64,000 bases of DNA from JAJZRV01 sp027442615 (GCA_027442615.1 DAIBBI010000006.1:53473-117472), one strand, 5' to 3'; counted from the first letter of the stretch, positions 35,663 through 44,763 are shown. A program made the numbers and translations. Notes: generated by a model not told the origin, from the sequence alone.

Positions 35663-35700
35663 CCATGAAAAAGCCCCTCTATCGAGGGGCTTTTTCATGG
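35663..35700. terminator. Perfect 17-bp hairpin terminator between rne and sulA
   Basis: Arms 35663-35679 and 35684-35700 are exact inverted repeats around a 4-base loop (TATC). GC-rich centre (GCCCCTC/GAGGGGC) is flanked by an A run on one side and a T run on the other, so it can stop transcription from rne (plus) and from lexA-sulA (minus). Confidence 0.9.
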
Positions 35701-35727
35701 CGACAGGGCTTTGAAAACGGGGTGTTG

Positions 35728-36246
35728 TTACGCTGCTTTGTTGATATGCATCAATTGATTAGAAGATTCAATGAATCCTATGCAGGAGGTTTCTCCCTCC
35801 ACGGCAGCAGCTTCCAGGCGTAGCCGTTGCCCGGCTTTCAGGGGCACGGACCAAAAGAGCACGGCACCACAATCGTGACTACGCAGCGCCTGCTGGACTG
35901 CCCATGTTTTGCCTTCCTGGGATTTGGCGCGGACCACCATAAATCGGGATGGATCAATCCCCGCTCGCTGCAGACGAAGCATGGGCATGGCGTAGGGAGG
36001 TGCCACCAATACTACCCACTTTCGCTTGCGGGTCATGCTGGCCAGGGAAGGTAAAAGGGCACTGAGTTCCTGATCGCCGCAGGAAGGCAGTTCGGTCACC
36101 CCGACAGGCCATGCATGAAGTGCCGTTTGAAGCTCGTGAACATTATATGAATCAATAAGTTGTACGCCATTATTGATGTTGCTGACAGAAAAGAACTGGC
36201 GCAATGTCCTTACCAGGGGAATCAGGTTTCGTGGCATGAATGGCAT
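35728..36246 (-). CDS. sulA: SulA-like SOS cell-division inhibitor
   Basis: 172 residues resembling the SulA/ImuA RecA-like fold: ITELP-type segment (VGVTELPSCGDQELSALLPSL), KWVVLVAPPYAMPMLRLQRAGID and the VQQALRSHDCGAVLFW stretch. The short length and the place 3 bases after lexA favour SulA, which blocks FtsZ during DNA damage, over ImuA, which is longer and sits with imuB and dnaE2; neither of those is here. It should be co-transcribed with lexA under the SOS box at 36.87 kb. Confidence 0.78.
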   Translation of the reverse strand: MPFMPRNLIPLVRTLRQFFSVSNINNGVQLIDSYNVHELQTALHAWPVGVTELPSCGDQELSALLPSLASMTRKRKWVVLVAPPYAMPMLRLQRAGIDPSRFMVVRAKSQEGKTWAVQQALRSHDCGAVLFWSVPLKAGQRLRLEAAAVEGETSCIGFIESSNQLMHINKAA

Positions 36247-36249
36247 GGG

Positions 36250-36852
36250 TTAGTGACTCCAGTCGGATCGAATGATGCCTACGCCCAATCCCTCGATGAC
36301 CAGCGCCTCATGCCGCAGGTCCACCTGAATGGGCTTAAAGTCGGGGTTTTCGGGAAGCAGCTCAACTTGGTAGCCGTGTTGCTTGAAGCGTTTGACCGTT
36401 ACCTCCTCTCCAATCCTTGCCACCACGATCTGGCCATTCTGGGCCACTGCTGTTCGGTGCACTGCCAGAAGATCGTTGTCCAGGATCCCGGCGTCACGCA
36501 TGCTTTCGCCACGCACCCGCAGCAAATAGTCTGCCTGGGGATGAAACATCTGGGGGTCGACCCTATAATGAGTCTCGACATGTTCAGCGGCCAGGATAGG
36601 GCTACCCGCAGCCACCCGACCCACCAGCGGAAGGCCGCCCTGATCCGGCAGGCGGATACCCCGGGAAGAACCCGCTACCAGTTCGATGGCGCCCTTCCTG
36701 GCAAGTGCACGCAGGTGGTCCTCGGCTGCATTGGGAGAACGGAACCCCATGGCTTCGCAGAGTTCCAGGCGGGTTGGCGGTACGCCTTCCCGTTCCATGT
36801 GCAGGCGAATCCAGTCGAGTATTTGCTGCTGCCTTGGGGTCAATGGGCTCAT
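36250..36852 (-). CDS. lexA: SOS repressor LexA
   Basis: 200 residues from MSPLTPRQQQ, with GGAGGA seven bases upstream; an ATG four codons earlier is less likely. A winged-helix DNA-binding domain covers residues 1-65. The self-cleavage site A82-G83 is in GRVAAGSP and the catalytic dyad is S117 (RGESMRD) and K154 (TVKRF). It represses SOS genes until RecA filaments trigger cleavage. An SOS box overlaps its own promoter. Confidence 0.97.
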   Translation of the reverse strand: MSPLTPRQQQILDWIRLHMEREGVPPTRLELCEAMGFRSPNAAEDHLRALARKGAIELVAGSSRGIRLPDQGGLPLVGRVAAGSPILAAEHVETHYRVDPQMFHPQADYLLRVRGESMRDAGILDNDLLAVHRTAVAQNGQIVVARIGEEVTVKRFKQHGYQVELLPENPDFKPIQVDLRHEALVIEGLGVGIIRSDWSH

Positions 36853-36864
36853 CGCATCCTCCAT

Positions 36865-36884
36865 GACTGTATTTTTATACAGTA
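36865..36884. promoter_or_regulatory. LexA (SOS) box
   Basis: The core CTGT-N8-ACAG (36867-36882) is perfect, with an AT-only spacer, and the flanks match most of the 20-base E. coli consensus. It lies 13 bases from the lexA ATG and 34 bases upstream of the divergent dioxygenase start, so it should control lexA-sulA and may also affect the dioxygenase gene. Confidence 0.93.
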
Positions 36885-36917
36885 TTGCGAAAAATGCAAG
36901 CCCTCTAGAATCAACCC

Positions 36918-37694
36918 ATGAAAACGACCATGCCCACCCTATTCGTCGGTCATGGCAACCCCATGCACGCCATACTGCCCAGCCGCTATGCCGAAGCCTG
37001 GCAAGCCTTGGGGCAAACGCTACCGAAACCAGACGCCATTCTCGTGGTCTCGGCACATTGGTTTGTGCCGGAAGTGGCGGTAACCGGCATGGTACAGCCT
37101 CGCACCATTCATGATTTTGGCGGTTTTCCCCGAGCGCTGTACGAAACGCAATACCCTGCACCTGGCAATCCCCTGCTCGCGCAGCGTGTGTCCACGCTCC
37201 TGGCTCCCGTGCCTGTGCGTCAGGATCAGGAGTGGGGGTTGGACCACGGGGCTTGGTCCGTCTTGAAGCACCTCTACCCCGACGCCGACATTCCGGTCGT
37301 CCAGTTGTCCCTGGATTCTCGCGGCAACGGCAGATTTCACTACGATCTCGCGCGCCATCTTGCCCCCCTGCGAGATGAGGGGGTGCTCGTCCTGGGTAGC
37401 GGCAACATCGTACATCATCTGGGGGAACTGCTTTGGGAAGCGTCGGCAAGCCCCTACGACTGGGCCGTGCGATTCGATCAAAAGACAAGGCTGGCCATTG
37501 CAGCGGGAAACCACGAATCGCTGATGGCGCTTGATGCGCTGGATGCGGATGGGCGTCACGCGGTGCCCACCCCGGAACATTATCTGCCGTTACTCTATAT
37601 GCTGGGCCTGCAGCGCAACACGGATCGGGTCAGTTTTCCGGTGGGCGGCATTGATTTGGGATCCATCAGCATGACCGCTGTTCTGATGGGATGA
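36918..37694 (+). CDS. DODA-type class III extradiol ring-cleavage dioxygenase
   Basis: 258 residues. TLFVGHGNPMHAI at the N-terminus, SAHWFVPE, DHGAWSVLKHLYPDADIPVVQLS and the GSGNIVHHLG loop are the metal-binding and active-site parts of the YgiD/DOPA 4,5-dioxygenase family (non-haem Fe or Zn). These act on catecholic substrates such as DOPA in the cytosol; the physiological substrate here is unknown. It is divergent from lexA, and its stop is 1 base from the convergent DUF1178 gene. Confidence 0.88.
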   Translation: MKTTMPTLFVGHGNPMHAILPSRYAEAWQALGQTLPKPDAILVVSAHWFVPEVAVTGMVQPRTIHDFGGFPRALYETQYPAPGNPLLAQRVSTLLAPVPVRQDQEWGLDHGAWSVLKHLYPDADIPVVQLSLDSRGNGRFHYDLARHLAPLRDEGVLVLGSGNIVHHLGELLWEASASPYDWAVRFDQKTRLAIAAGNHESLMALDALDADGRHAVPTPEHYLPLLYMLGLQRNTDRVSFPVGGIDLGSISMTAVLMG

Positions 37695-37695
37695 C

Positions 37696-38142
37696 TCAGT
37701 GGCGTGAACCAAGGGTATCGGGTATGCCCAGGACCATGACATCCACCCCTTCCTCGTGCAATTCCTGCAATTCTTCCTGCGTGGCCACTCCGCGAATGTT
37801 GCGCACGGGAGCGTCCCCGTAGTGCACTTCACGGGCGACTTCGGCAAAGCTTTCACCCACATCCTCGGTATTGGCCAGGATATGCTGGACCACCTGCTGG
37901 CGCAGGGCGTTGACCAAGTCACCCGCGACCATCATCATGGGTTCCTGCATTTCCTCGCTTACCGCAACGGTTTCTGCCTTGCCGTGCACATAGGGCGCGG
38001 AAGGCAGACGGGTGATTTCCCTGGAGTTGCAGAGAGGGCACGAAACATGCCCATCTTCACGCTGGCTCTCAAAGCTCGAAGCGGATTCGAACCAGCCTTC
38101 AAACCGATGTTCCCGAGGACAGGCAAGATCATATACAACCAT
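37696..38142 (-). CDS. DUF1178 zinc-ribbon-like protein
   Basis: 148 residues from MVVYDLACPREHRFEGWF; a longer reading exists upstream but lacks the family start. Cysteines in LACP and VSCPLC suggest a metal-binding knuckle near residues 7-45. The C-terminus is acidic with EELQELHEEGVDV. The family is widespread in proteobacteria with no proven function. Confidence 0.85.
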   Translation of the reverse strand: MVVYDLACPREHRFEGWFESASSFESQREDGHVSCPLCNSREITRLPSAPYVHGKAETVAVSEEMQEPMMMVAGDLVNALRQQVVQHILANTEDVGESFAEVAREVHYGDAPVRNIRGVATQEELQELHEEGVDVMVLGIPDTLGSRH

Positions 38143-38227
38143 AATGGCATTTCTCTCCAATTGAACCTTACATGATACCACTTTTGCCAAAATCAAGCCC
38201 GGCGCCCCAGCCCCCCCATAAAAAGGG

Positions 38228-38256
38228 TTTTATCCGTGGCTATGACTGGGTAAAAT
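38228..38256 (+). promoter_or_regulatory. Possible promoter of livKHMGF
   Basis: TTTTAT (38228-38233) and TAAAAT (38251-38256) are 17 bases apart, placing the start about 20 bases before the livK-like ATG. The -10 is good, the -35 weak. Confidence 0.35.
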
Positions 38257-38282
38257 GCTTCTTTTGCCGAACTGGAACCCCC

Positions 38283-39437
38283 ATGCGCCCTTATACGCTG
38301 CCCCCCGTACTTGCCTTGCTCTCAGCATTGCTCCTTCCACTGGCCAGCCATGCTGGTGAAATACGGATCGGCCTGGCCGAGGCGCTTACCGGACCGGCTT
38401 CACAGTATGGCGTACCCATCCAGAACGGCTTCCTGCTGGCACGGGACGAAATCAATGCCAAGGGCGGCATCAATGGCGACAAGATTGTCCTGGTTGAAGA
38501 AGACGAGCGTGGCAAAAAGGAAGAAGCCATCAACGTCTATAAAAAGCTCATTTATCAGGACAAGGTGCTGATGATCTTCGGTCCCACCCTGTCCAACTCC
38601 ATGTTTGCCGCCGGACCCATCGCCAACTCGGCCAAGGTGGTGGCCTTTGGCACCAGTAACACGGCCACCGGCATCACCGACATCGGCCCCTACATCTTCC
38701 GCAACTCACCCATGGAAGCTGACGTGGTTCCCGTTACCCTCAGGGCGGCCATCAAACACCTCAATATCCACAAAGTCGGCATCATCTATGGCAACGACGA
38801 CGCATTTACCAAGAGCGGTTACGACGTGTTCAAGCAAGCCCTGGAGGATCTGCACATTCCTGTGGTAGACACGGAAACCTATTCCAAGGGTGATGTGGAC
38901 TTCAAGGCCCAGTTGACCAAGCTGAAGGCGGCCGACCCCGACGCCATCATCTGCCCCTGCCTCTCCGAAGAAGGCTCCAACATCCTGCTTCAGTCCCGTG
39001 CGTTGGGCATCAAGCAGTCCTTCATTGGAGGCAATGGCTTTAATTCTCCCAAGCTTGTGGAGATAGCCAAGTCGGCTGCCGAGGGCACCATCGTGGGCTC
39101 ACCCTGGTTTGATGGCAACCCCTCCTCGCAGAACCAGCACTTCATCGCAGCCTACCGCAAGAAATACGGCACAGACCCCAATCAGTTTTCCGCCCAGGGG
39201 TACGATGCGCTCTTTATCGTGGCCGAGGCTCTGAAGAAGATTAAACTGACGGGGCATCTGGATCAGGATCGACAGGCACTACGCGATGCCCTGCCCAACA
39301 TCCAGATCGACGGCGCCACCGGAAAATTTGCCTTTCGCCCCGCTCCGCCGCACGCCGGCAAGCCCGGCGGCAATGACGCTAACCAGACACCCTTCGTCTA
39401 CATCGTCAAGAACGGCAAGTTTGTCCTGTTGAAGTAG
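38283..39437 (+). CDS. livK: Branched-chain amino-acid/amide ABC transporter, periplasmic binding protein
   Basis: 384 residues from MRPYTLPPVL with a signal peptide ending near ASHAGE. The mature part begins IRIGLAEALTGPASQYG and contains INAKGGINGDKI and the hinge region IFGPTLSNS, as in LivJ/LivK type I binding proteins. A start 37 codons earlier is rejected because the signal peptide lies at this ATG. First gene of a complete five-gene transporter. The ligand could be leucine/isoleucine/valine, urea or another amide; it cannot be read from sequence. Confidence 0.9.
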   Translation: MRPYTLPPVLALLSALLLPLASHAGEIRIGLAEALTGPASQYGVPIQNGFLLARDEINAKGGINGDKIVLVEEDERGKKEEAINVYKKLIYQDKVLMIFGPTLSNSMFAAGPIANSAKVVAFGTSNTATGITDIGPYIFRNSPMEADVVPVTLRAAIKHLNIHKVGIIYGNDDAFTKSGYDVFKQALEDLHIPVVDTETYSKGDVDFKAQLTKLKAADPDAIICPCLSEEGSNILLQSRALGIKQSFIGGNGFNSPKLVEIAKSAAEGTIVGSPWFDGNPSSQNQHFIAAYRKKYGTDPNQFSAQGYDALFIVAEALKKIKLTGHLDQDRQALRDALPNIQIDGATGKFAFRPAPPHAGKPGGNDANQTPFVYIVKNGKFVLLK

Positions 39438-39438
39438 C

Positions 39439-40320
39439 ATGCTGGCGCAACAGATCGTCAACGCGATCAGCCTTGGCAGTGTCTATGCCCTGTTCGCGTT
39501 GGGGTTTACTTTGGTTTTCGGCATCCTGGGTGTCATCAACCTGTCTCATGGTGGCATATTCATGCTGGGAGCCTATGCGGCATTACTGCTGATTACCTGG
39601 TTTGACCTGCCCCTCTGGATCGCCCTCCCCGCTGCCATGGTTTTTTCAGGTCTGGTGGGGCTGTTAATTGATGTGCTGATCTTGAAGCGCCTGCGCCGGC
39701 GCAACGCACCGCACCTCATGCCCATGATTGCCACTATCGGCGCCGCCATCCTGATGACGAGCCTTACGCAGGGGCTGTTTGGCTCGGAAGCCCGGCGCTT
39801 TCCCGTGGAATGGTTCAACGATGAAACCCTGAAACTGGGGGCCGTTACCATCCCCTTGTTGCAGGCGGGCATCACTACCCTGTCCCTCGTGCTCATGGTA
39901 TTGATGATGTGGGTCCTCAAACGGACCCGCCTTGGCCAAGCGTTACGGGCCATGGCGGAGTCGCCTCGCGCAGCCGCCCTGCTCGGCATTCCAGTGGAAC
40001 GCCTGTTCCACCTGACAAGCTTTATCGCCGCCGCCTTGGGCGGTACCGCAGGCATACTGATTGGGCTGTCCTTCAATGCCATTTCCCCTTTCATGGGCCA
40101 GCCCATGCTGCACAAGGGCATTGCCGCCATTATTCTGGGCGGACTGGGCGACGTACGGGGGGCGGTCCTGGGTGGCCTCTTTCTGGGTATCACCGAAGTC
40201 TTTGCCGTGACCTTTCTTTCCAGCGAATACCGCGATGCCCTGTCTTTCGGTCTGCTGTTTCTGATGCTGCTCTGGCGACCGCAGGGGCTCTTCGGCGCCT
40301 CGGCCACACGGAGCGCCTGA
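39439..40320 (+). CDS. livH: Branched-chain amino-acid ABC transporter permease LivH
   Basis: 293 residues, hydrophobic with about eight membrane helices. It begins IVNAISLGSVYALFALGFTLVFGILGVINLSHGG, the LivH signature. It starts 1 base after the binding protein stop and forms the membrane channel with LivM. Confidence 0.93.
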   Translation: MLAQQIVNAISLGSVYALFALGFTLVFGILGVINLSHGGIFMLGAYAALLLITWFDLPLWIALPAAMVFSGLVGLLIDVLILKRLRRRNAPHLMPMIATIGAAILMTSLTQGLFGSEARRFPVEWFNDETLKLGAVTIPLLQAGITTLSLVLMVLMMWVLKRTRLGQALRAMAESPRAAALLGIPVERLFHLTSFIAAALGGTAGILIGLSFNAISPFMGQPMLHKGIAAIILGGLGDVRGAVLGGLFLGITEVFAVTFLSSEYRDALSFGLLFLMLLWRPQGLFGASATRSA

Positions 40321-41183
40321 TGGACTGGTCATCCTGGTGGGCCACCTATAGCACGCTGGTCCTCAGTATCGGCGTGTACGGACTGATGGCGCTTTCCATC
40401 TACCTGACGCTCTCCTGTGGGCTGCTCTCGCTGGCCAACGCAGCCTTCATGGGCATCGGCGCCTATGTCAGCGCCGTGAGCACGCTGCAATACAGCCTGT
40501 CCTTTCCTGCCGCACTGCTGTTGGGCGCCTTTGCGCCAGCCGGCGTGGCCCTGATCATTGGCGTCCCCGTACTGCGCCTGTCGGGCGTCTACCTGGCCAT
40601 GGCCACCTTGGGTTTTGGTGAAGTGATCCGGGTCGTGGCGCTCAACCTCGAGGTCACGGGCGGCCCACTAGGACTGAACGGCATTCCGCTCCTCACGGAG
40701 TGGTGGCATGTACTTCTGGCCGTGGTGCTGGTGCTACTGCTGCTGCAATCCCTGCGCCACTCCAGGATTGGCCGTGCATTCGAAGCCATTCGCGAAGACG
40801 AGACTGCGGCCCGGCTGATGGGCATTGCCACCCATCGCATCAAGCTGCTGGCCTTTGTCCTGGGTGCTGCCATTGCAGGCCTTGCAGGGGGCCTCAATGC
40901 ACATTACACCTTCACCCTGAGCCCCGGCAATTTCGGATTCGAGAATGCGGTGGACATCCTCACCATGGCGGTCCTGGGCGGCATCCAGGGGCTTGTCGGC
41001 CCCTTGCTGGGCGGCGCCATCATCACCCTCCTGCCGGAGTTGCTGCGCGGGCTGCAGGAATTTCGCATGGCCGCCAACGGCGTGATCCTGATCGCCGTGG
41101 TCCTGTTCCTGCCACACGGCATCTGGGATCCCCGACGCCTGCGACGCTGGCTGAAGAAAAGGTCGAAACATGCTGACGCTTGA
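40320..41183 (+). CDS. livM: Branched-chain amino-acid ABC transporter permease LivM
   Basis: 287 residues from MDWSSWWATY; the ATG overlaps the livH stop as TGATG, and a longer open frame inside livH is not used. Typical LivM segments are LTLSCGLLSLANAAFMGIGAY, LSGVYLAMATLGFGE and AIREDETAARLMGI. Partner of LivH. Its last 14 bases overlap livG. Confidence 0.92.
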   Translation: MDWSSWWATYSTLVLSIGVYGLMALSIYLTLSCGLLSLANAAFMGIGAYVSAVSTLQYSLSFPAALLLGAFAPAGVALIIGVPVLRLSGVYLAMATLGFGEVIRVVALNLEVTGGPLGLNGIPLLTEWWHVLLAVVLVLLLLQSLRHSRIGRAFEAIREDETAARLMGIATHRIKLLAFVLGAAIAGLAGGLNAHYTFTLSPGNFGFENAVDILTMAVLGGIQGLVGPLLGGAIITLLPELLRGLQEFRMAANGVILIAVVLFLPHGIWDPRRLRRWLKKRSKHADA

Positions 41184-41934
41184 CCGCATTTCCCGACGTT
41201 TCGGTGGCGTCACGGCCCTCGATCAGGTCAGCCTGAAGGTCCCCACAGGCCAGGTATTCGGCCTGATCGGCCCCAACGGCGCGGGGAAAACTACCGTATT
41301 CAACCTGATTACCGGATTGTTCCCCCCCTCTTCCGGGCAGATGAGCTTCCAAGGGCAGAGCCTTATTGGCCTGCCTCCTCATCGCATCGCCACCCGCGGC
41401 ATTGCCCGCACATTCCAGAACATCCGGCTGTTTTCGGAGATGTCATTGATCGACAACGTCATCGTGGGCATGCATGCACACCTCGATTATCCCGTATGGG
41501 ATGCGGTGTTGCGCACGCCACGCTTTCGGAGATTGGAGCGCAATGCACGCGTGGATGCGCATCAATTGCTGCAACGGGTAGGTCTGGGCAATCTGTCTCA
41601 GGAACTGGCGGGCAACCTGTCCTACGGCAATCAGCGCAAGCTGGAAATCGCCCGGGCCCTTGCCACGCAACCGCGCCTGCTGTTGCTCGACGAGCCCGTG
41701 GCTGGCATGAACGCAACTGAAAAAAACGCTGTGATGACGCTAATCGAAAGCTTGCGCCAAGATCACCTGACCGTTTTCATGATCGAACACGACATGCGTT
41801 TCGTCATGGGGCTGTGCGATACTGTGGCCGTCCTCGATTTTGGACGCATTATTGCAGAAGGTTCCCCTTCAGTCATCCAATCCAACCCGGCCGTCATCGA
41901 AGCCTATCTGGGGCAGGAGGACACCGCATCGTGA
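41170..41934 (+). CDS. livG: Branched-chain amino-acid ABC transporter ATPase LivG
   Basis: 254 residues. Walker A GPNGAGKTT, ABC signature NLSYGNQRKLEIARAL, Walker B LLLLDEPVAGMN and the switch histidine in MIEHDMRF are present. IARTFQNIRLF is the Q-loop region typical of LivG. It powers transport together with LivF. Confidence 0.94.
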   Translation: MLTLDRISRRFGGVTALDQVSLKVPTGQVFGLIGPNGAGKTTVFNLITGLFPPSSGQMSFQGQSLIGLPPHRIATRGIARTFQNIRLFSEMSLIDNVIVGMHAHLDYPVWDAVLRTPRFRRLERNARVDAHQLLQRVGLGNLSQELAGNLSYGNQRKLEIARALATQPRLLLLDEPVAGMNATEKNAVMTLIESLRQDHLTVFMIEHDMRFVMGLCDTVAVLDFGRIIAEGSPSVIQSNPAVIEAYLGQEDTAS

Positions 41935-42635
41935 GCAAGCCCCTGCTGCAACTCGAACAGCTGTGCGTATCGTATGGGCACGTGGAGGCCGTCAAGGACA
42001 TCACCCTCGAGGTTCACCCCGGTGAAATGGTGGCCTTGGTAGGTGCCAATGGTGCTGGCAAGAGCACCACGCTACTGGCCCTGTCCGGAGTGATCCGACC
42101 GACATCCGGCCGGGTGATCTGGGAAGACCAGGACATTACGCGCTGGAGCCCGCATCAGCGTGTGTCGGGGGGATTGGTGCAGGTGGCTGAAGGCCGGGCC
42201 ATCCTCAAAACCCTGACCGTGCGGGAGAACCTGGAACTTGGAGCCTACTCCCAGCCCGGCAAGCCTGATCTCAAGCCGACCTTTCAGCGCTTTCCCATCC
42301 TCAAGCAGCGCGCCAACCAGTTGGCCGGCAACCTGTCGGGCGGTGAACAGCAGATGCTGGCCATCGGTCGCGCCCTCCTCGCCCAACCGCGCCTGTTGAT
42401 GCTGGACGAGCCCTCCATGGGACTTGCCCCTCTGATCGTGCGGGAGATTTTTGCGATTCTGCGCGAAATACACCAGCAGGGCATGACCATACTGCTTGTG
42501 GAACAGAATGTGCGACAAGCCCTGAAGCTGGCCGACCGCGCCTATGTCATGGAGACCGGCAGCGTGACCCTGGGTGGCGTAGCCCAGGATCTGATCAACG
42601 ATCCCAGGATCGTCGCTGCCTACCTGGGCGGCTGA
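41931..42635 (+). CDS. livF: Branched-chain amino-acid ABC transporter ATPase LivF
   Basis: 234 residues starting at a GTG that overlaps the livG stop (GTGA). Walker A GANGAGKST, signature NLSGGEQQMLAIGRAL, Walker B LLMLDEPSMGLAP and H-loop VEQNVRQA are seen. Second ATPase of the transporter and last gene of the operon; it ends 12 bases from the convergent hydrolase gene, with no terminator visible. Confidence 0.94.
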   Translation: MSKPLLQLEQLCVSYGHVEAVKDITLEVHPGEMVALVGANGAGKSTTLLALSGVIRPTSGRVIWEDQDITRWSPHQRVSGGLVQVAEGRAILKTLTVRENLELGAYSQPGKPDLKPTFQRFPILKQRANQLAGNLSGGEQQMLAIGRALLAQPRLLMLDEPSMGLAPLIVREIFAILREIHQQGMTILLVEQNVRQALKLADRAYVMETGSVTLGGVAQDLINDPRIVAAYLGG

Positions 42636-42647
42636 AATCCGTTTCAA

Positions 42648-43346
42648 TTACAAATAAATCGACAGAAATTCCAGCGTCCTGCCCCGGGCCAATGCGGCAG
42701 CCGGCTGATTGTAGGCTGCACGCGACCAGCAGTTGAATCCATGGCCCACGTCCGGGTAGGACTGCACCCAGGCATCCGGATGAGAGGCAAAGGTTCGCGA
42801 GACCGCTTTGGCAGCACTGGCTGAAATCAGATGGTCCTGCTCTGCAAAATGAAACAGCATTGGGCATTTGATACGCGACTCCTGGTCCAGTCTGTCCTCA
42901 ATGCCTGCACCGTAATAGCAGATGCCTGCATCCACGCTGCCGCTTGCTGCCAGCAGGTAGGAGAGCAGGCCACCCATGCAGTACCCAAGGCCAGCCACTT
43001 TTCCCGTCACTTGGGGCAGCCTTTTCAAGGCAACCGTACTGGCAGCAAGGTCCTGCACCGCACTGTCGAAATTCAGATTCCCCTTCAGGGCACGGGCACG
43101 CACCATGGATGCCTCGTCGTACCCCAGTTCAACCCGGGGTTGATCGCGCCAGAACACATCGGGCGCCAACACCACATAACCGTCCATGGCGTATTGATCT
43201 GCCACGCCGCGAATATGCTCATTGACCCCGAAAATTTCCTGAATCAATAAGATCCCGGGACCCTTCCCAGTGGGGGGCAGGCTGAGGTAACCCTTGAAGA
43301 TTCCGCCATCATTGCTCGCAACATCAATCCACCGACCGTTCATCAT
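42648..43346 (-). CDS. Dienelactone hydrolase-family protein
   Basis: 232 residues from MMNGRWIDV (a second ATG follows directly). The nucleophile cysteine is in GLGYCMGGLLS, with aspartate and histidine likely in FAEQDHLIS and YPDVGHGFNCW. IQEIFGVNEHIRGVADQYA is the family signature. Proteins of this family open lactones such as dienelactone in chlorocatechol breakdown, but many have other ester substrates. No ring-cleavage operon surrounds it, so the role is open. Confidence 0.88.
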   Translation of the reverse strand: MMNGRWIDVASNDGGIFKGYLSLPPTGKGPGILLIQEIFGVNEHIRGVADQYAMDGYVVLAPDVFWRDQPRVELGYDEASMVRARALKGNLNFDSAVQDLAASTVALKRLPQVTGKVAGLGYCMGGLLSYLLAASGSVDAGICYYGAGIEDRLDQESRIKCPMLFHFAEQDHLISASAAKAVSRTFASHPDAWVQSYPDVGHGFNCWSRAAYNQPAAALARGRTLEFLSIYL

Positions 43347-43464
43347 GACTCCTGTACAAGGGGAATGAGGCACGAATTCTACACCGACGACCACGACCAA
43401 ATTTTGACAATTTATGGCGTTGATCCTGGCACTCCAGTGGCAGTGAGGCCTTCACAATGTCGGG

Positions 43465-44763
43465 ATGACATCAGCCCTTCTCACGTTGCAACGCGTATTT
43501 GGATATCCCACTTTTCGTGGCGCACAGGAGGCCATCATCACTCATCTCATCGCCGGTGAAAACGCCCTGGTACTGATGCCTACCGGCGGTGGAAAATCCT
43601 TGTGCTACCAGATTCCGGCATTGCTGCGCCCCGGGCTTACACTGGTGGTGTCTCCCCTGATTGCGTTGATGCAGGATCAAGTGGATGCCCTGCGCCGTCG
43701 CGGCGTGCCCGCTGCCTACCTTAACTCCAGCCTTGCAGCGCATGAAGCCCGGCAACTTCATGGTGCGTTGCTGGCCAACCGACTCAAGCTGCTGTATGTC
43801 TCTCCAGAACGGTTGGCAAAATCGAACTTTCTCACTCTGTTGGACCAACTGCAGGTCCGCCAACAGTTGTCCCTGTTTGCCATAGATGAGGCGCATTGCA
43901 TTGTGGAATGGGGACACGATTTCCGTCCCGAGTATCGTGAGCTTCACCTGCTTCATCAACGCTACCCCAGCGTGCCTCGTGTGGCGCTTACAGCTACGGC
44001 AGATCCCGACACGCGTAAGGAAATCCTGGAACAGCTGCAGTTGCGAGCAGACCAGCAGTTCATTGCCAGCTTCGATCGCCCCAACCTGCACTACTGCATC
44101 TGCCCGAAATTCAGCCCAGGCGCACAGATCGAGACTTTTCTCCTGGAACGGCACGCACGTGCGAGCGGCATCATCTACTGCCAGTCGCGGCGTCAGGTTG
44201 AACATACGGCGTTATGGCTGCATTCGCGAGGATGGCACAGCCTGCCCTACCATGCCGGACTGGGAATGAACTTGAGGGAGCGCCACCAACAGCAGTTTGT
44301 GGATGAGACCGGGGTCATCATGGTGGCTACGGTGGCCTTTGGCATGGGAGTGGACAAACCCGATGTGCGCTTTGTCATCCACCTCGACTGCCCACGAAGC
44401 CTTGAAGGTTATTACCAGGAAACAGGTCGAGCAGGTCGAGATGGCGAGCCCGCAGAGGCCCTGTTGCTCTTCCATTCAGCAGATCTTGTGTCTTTGCGCC
44501 TGCGCATCCAGCAATCGCTTCGATCATCAGAAAGACAGGCGGTCGACCTGCACAGGCTCGAGGCCCTGGCGCGATATTGCCAGTCTGAAGACTGTCGCCG
44601 GCGCACCTTGCTGCGGTACTTTGGTGAAGACCACGTGGGACACTGTCACACCTGCGACAACTGCAACCCGGACTATCGCTCCTGGGGCGGGCCGGAACAT
44701 CGCAACCATGCCGTCACGTTTGCCACCGATCGATTTACCCCCGGAATCAGGCGAACCCGGTAA
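43465..44763 (+). CDS. recQ: Short RecQ-type DNA helicase
   Basis: 432 residues. Walker A MPTGGGKSLCYQ, DEAH box FAIDEAHC, SAT-like TATADPDTR, the ARE motif QETGRAGRDGEPAEA and the zinc cysteines (YCQSEDCRRR, CHTCDNC) are present. The protein stops about 25 residues after the zinc module, so the winged-helix (RQC) and HRDC domains of full-length RecQ (about 600 residues) are absent. It should still be a 3'-5' DNA helicase. Its stop is 12 bases before tRNA-Leu. It may be a natural short form or a truncated copy. Confidence 0.88.
   Translation: MTSALLTLQRVFGYPTFRGAQEAIITHLIAGENALVLMPTGGGKSLCYQIPALLRPGLTLVVSPLIALMQDQVDALRRRGVPAAYLNSSLAAHEARQLHGALLANRLKLLYVSPERLAKSNFLTLLDQLQVRQQLSLFAIDEAHCIVEWGHDFRPEYRELHLLHQRYPSVPRVALTATADPDTRKEILEQLQLRADQQFIASFDRPNLHYCICPKFSPGAQIETFLLERHARASGIIYCQSRRQVEHTALWLHSRGWHSLPYHAGLGMNLRERHQQQFVDETGVIMVATVAFGMGVDKPDVRFVIHLDCPRSLEGYYQETGRAGRDGEPAEALLLFHSADLVSLRLRIQQSLRSSERQAVDLHRLEALARYCQSEDCRRRTLLRYFGEDHVGHCHTCDNCNPDYRSWGGPEHRNHAVTFATDRFTPGIRRTR

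Noticed and set aside
35728..36246. ImuA of an ImuA-ImuB-DnaE2 mutasome cassette
   Set aside because: The protein is short, follows lexA directly, and neither imuB nor dnaE2 is nearby; SulA fits better.
39909..40319. Longer LivM start within livH
   Set aside because: It would add 137 residues with no LivM similarity; the ATG at 40320 overlaps the livH stop and begins the family N-terminus.
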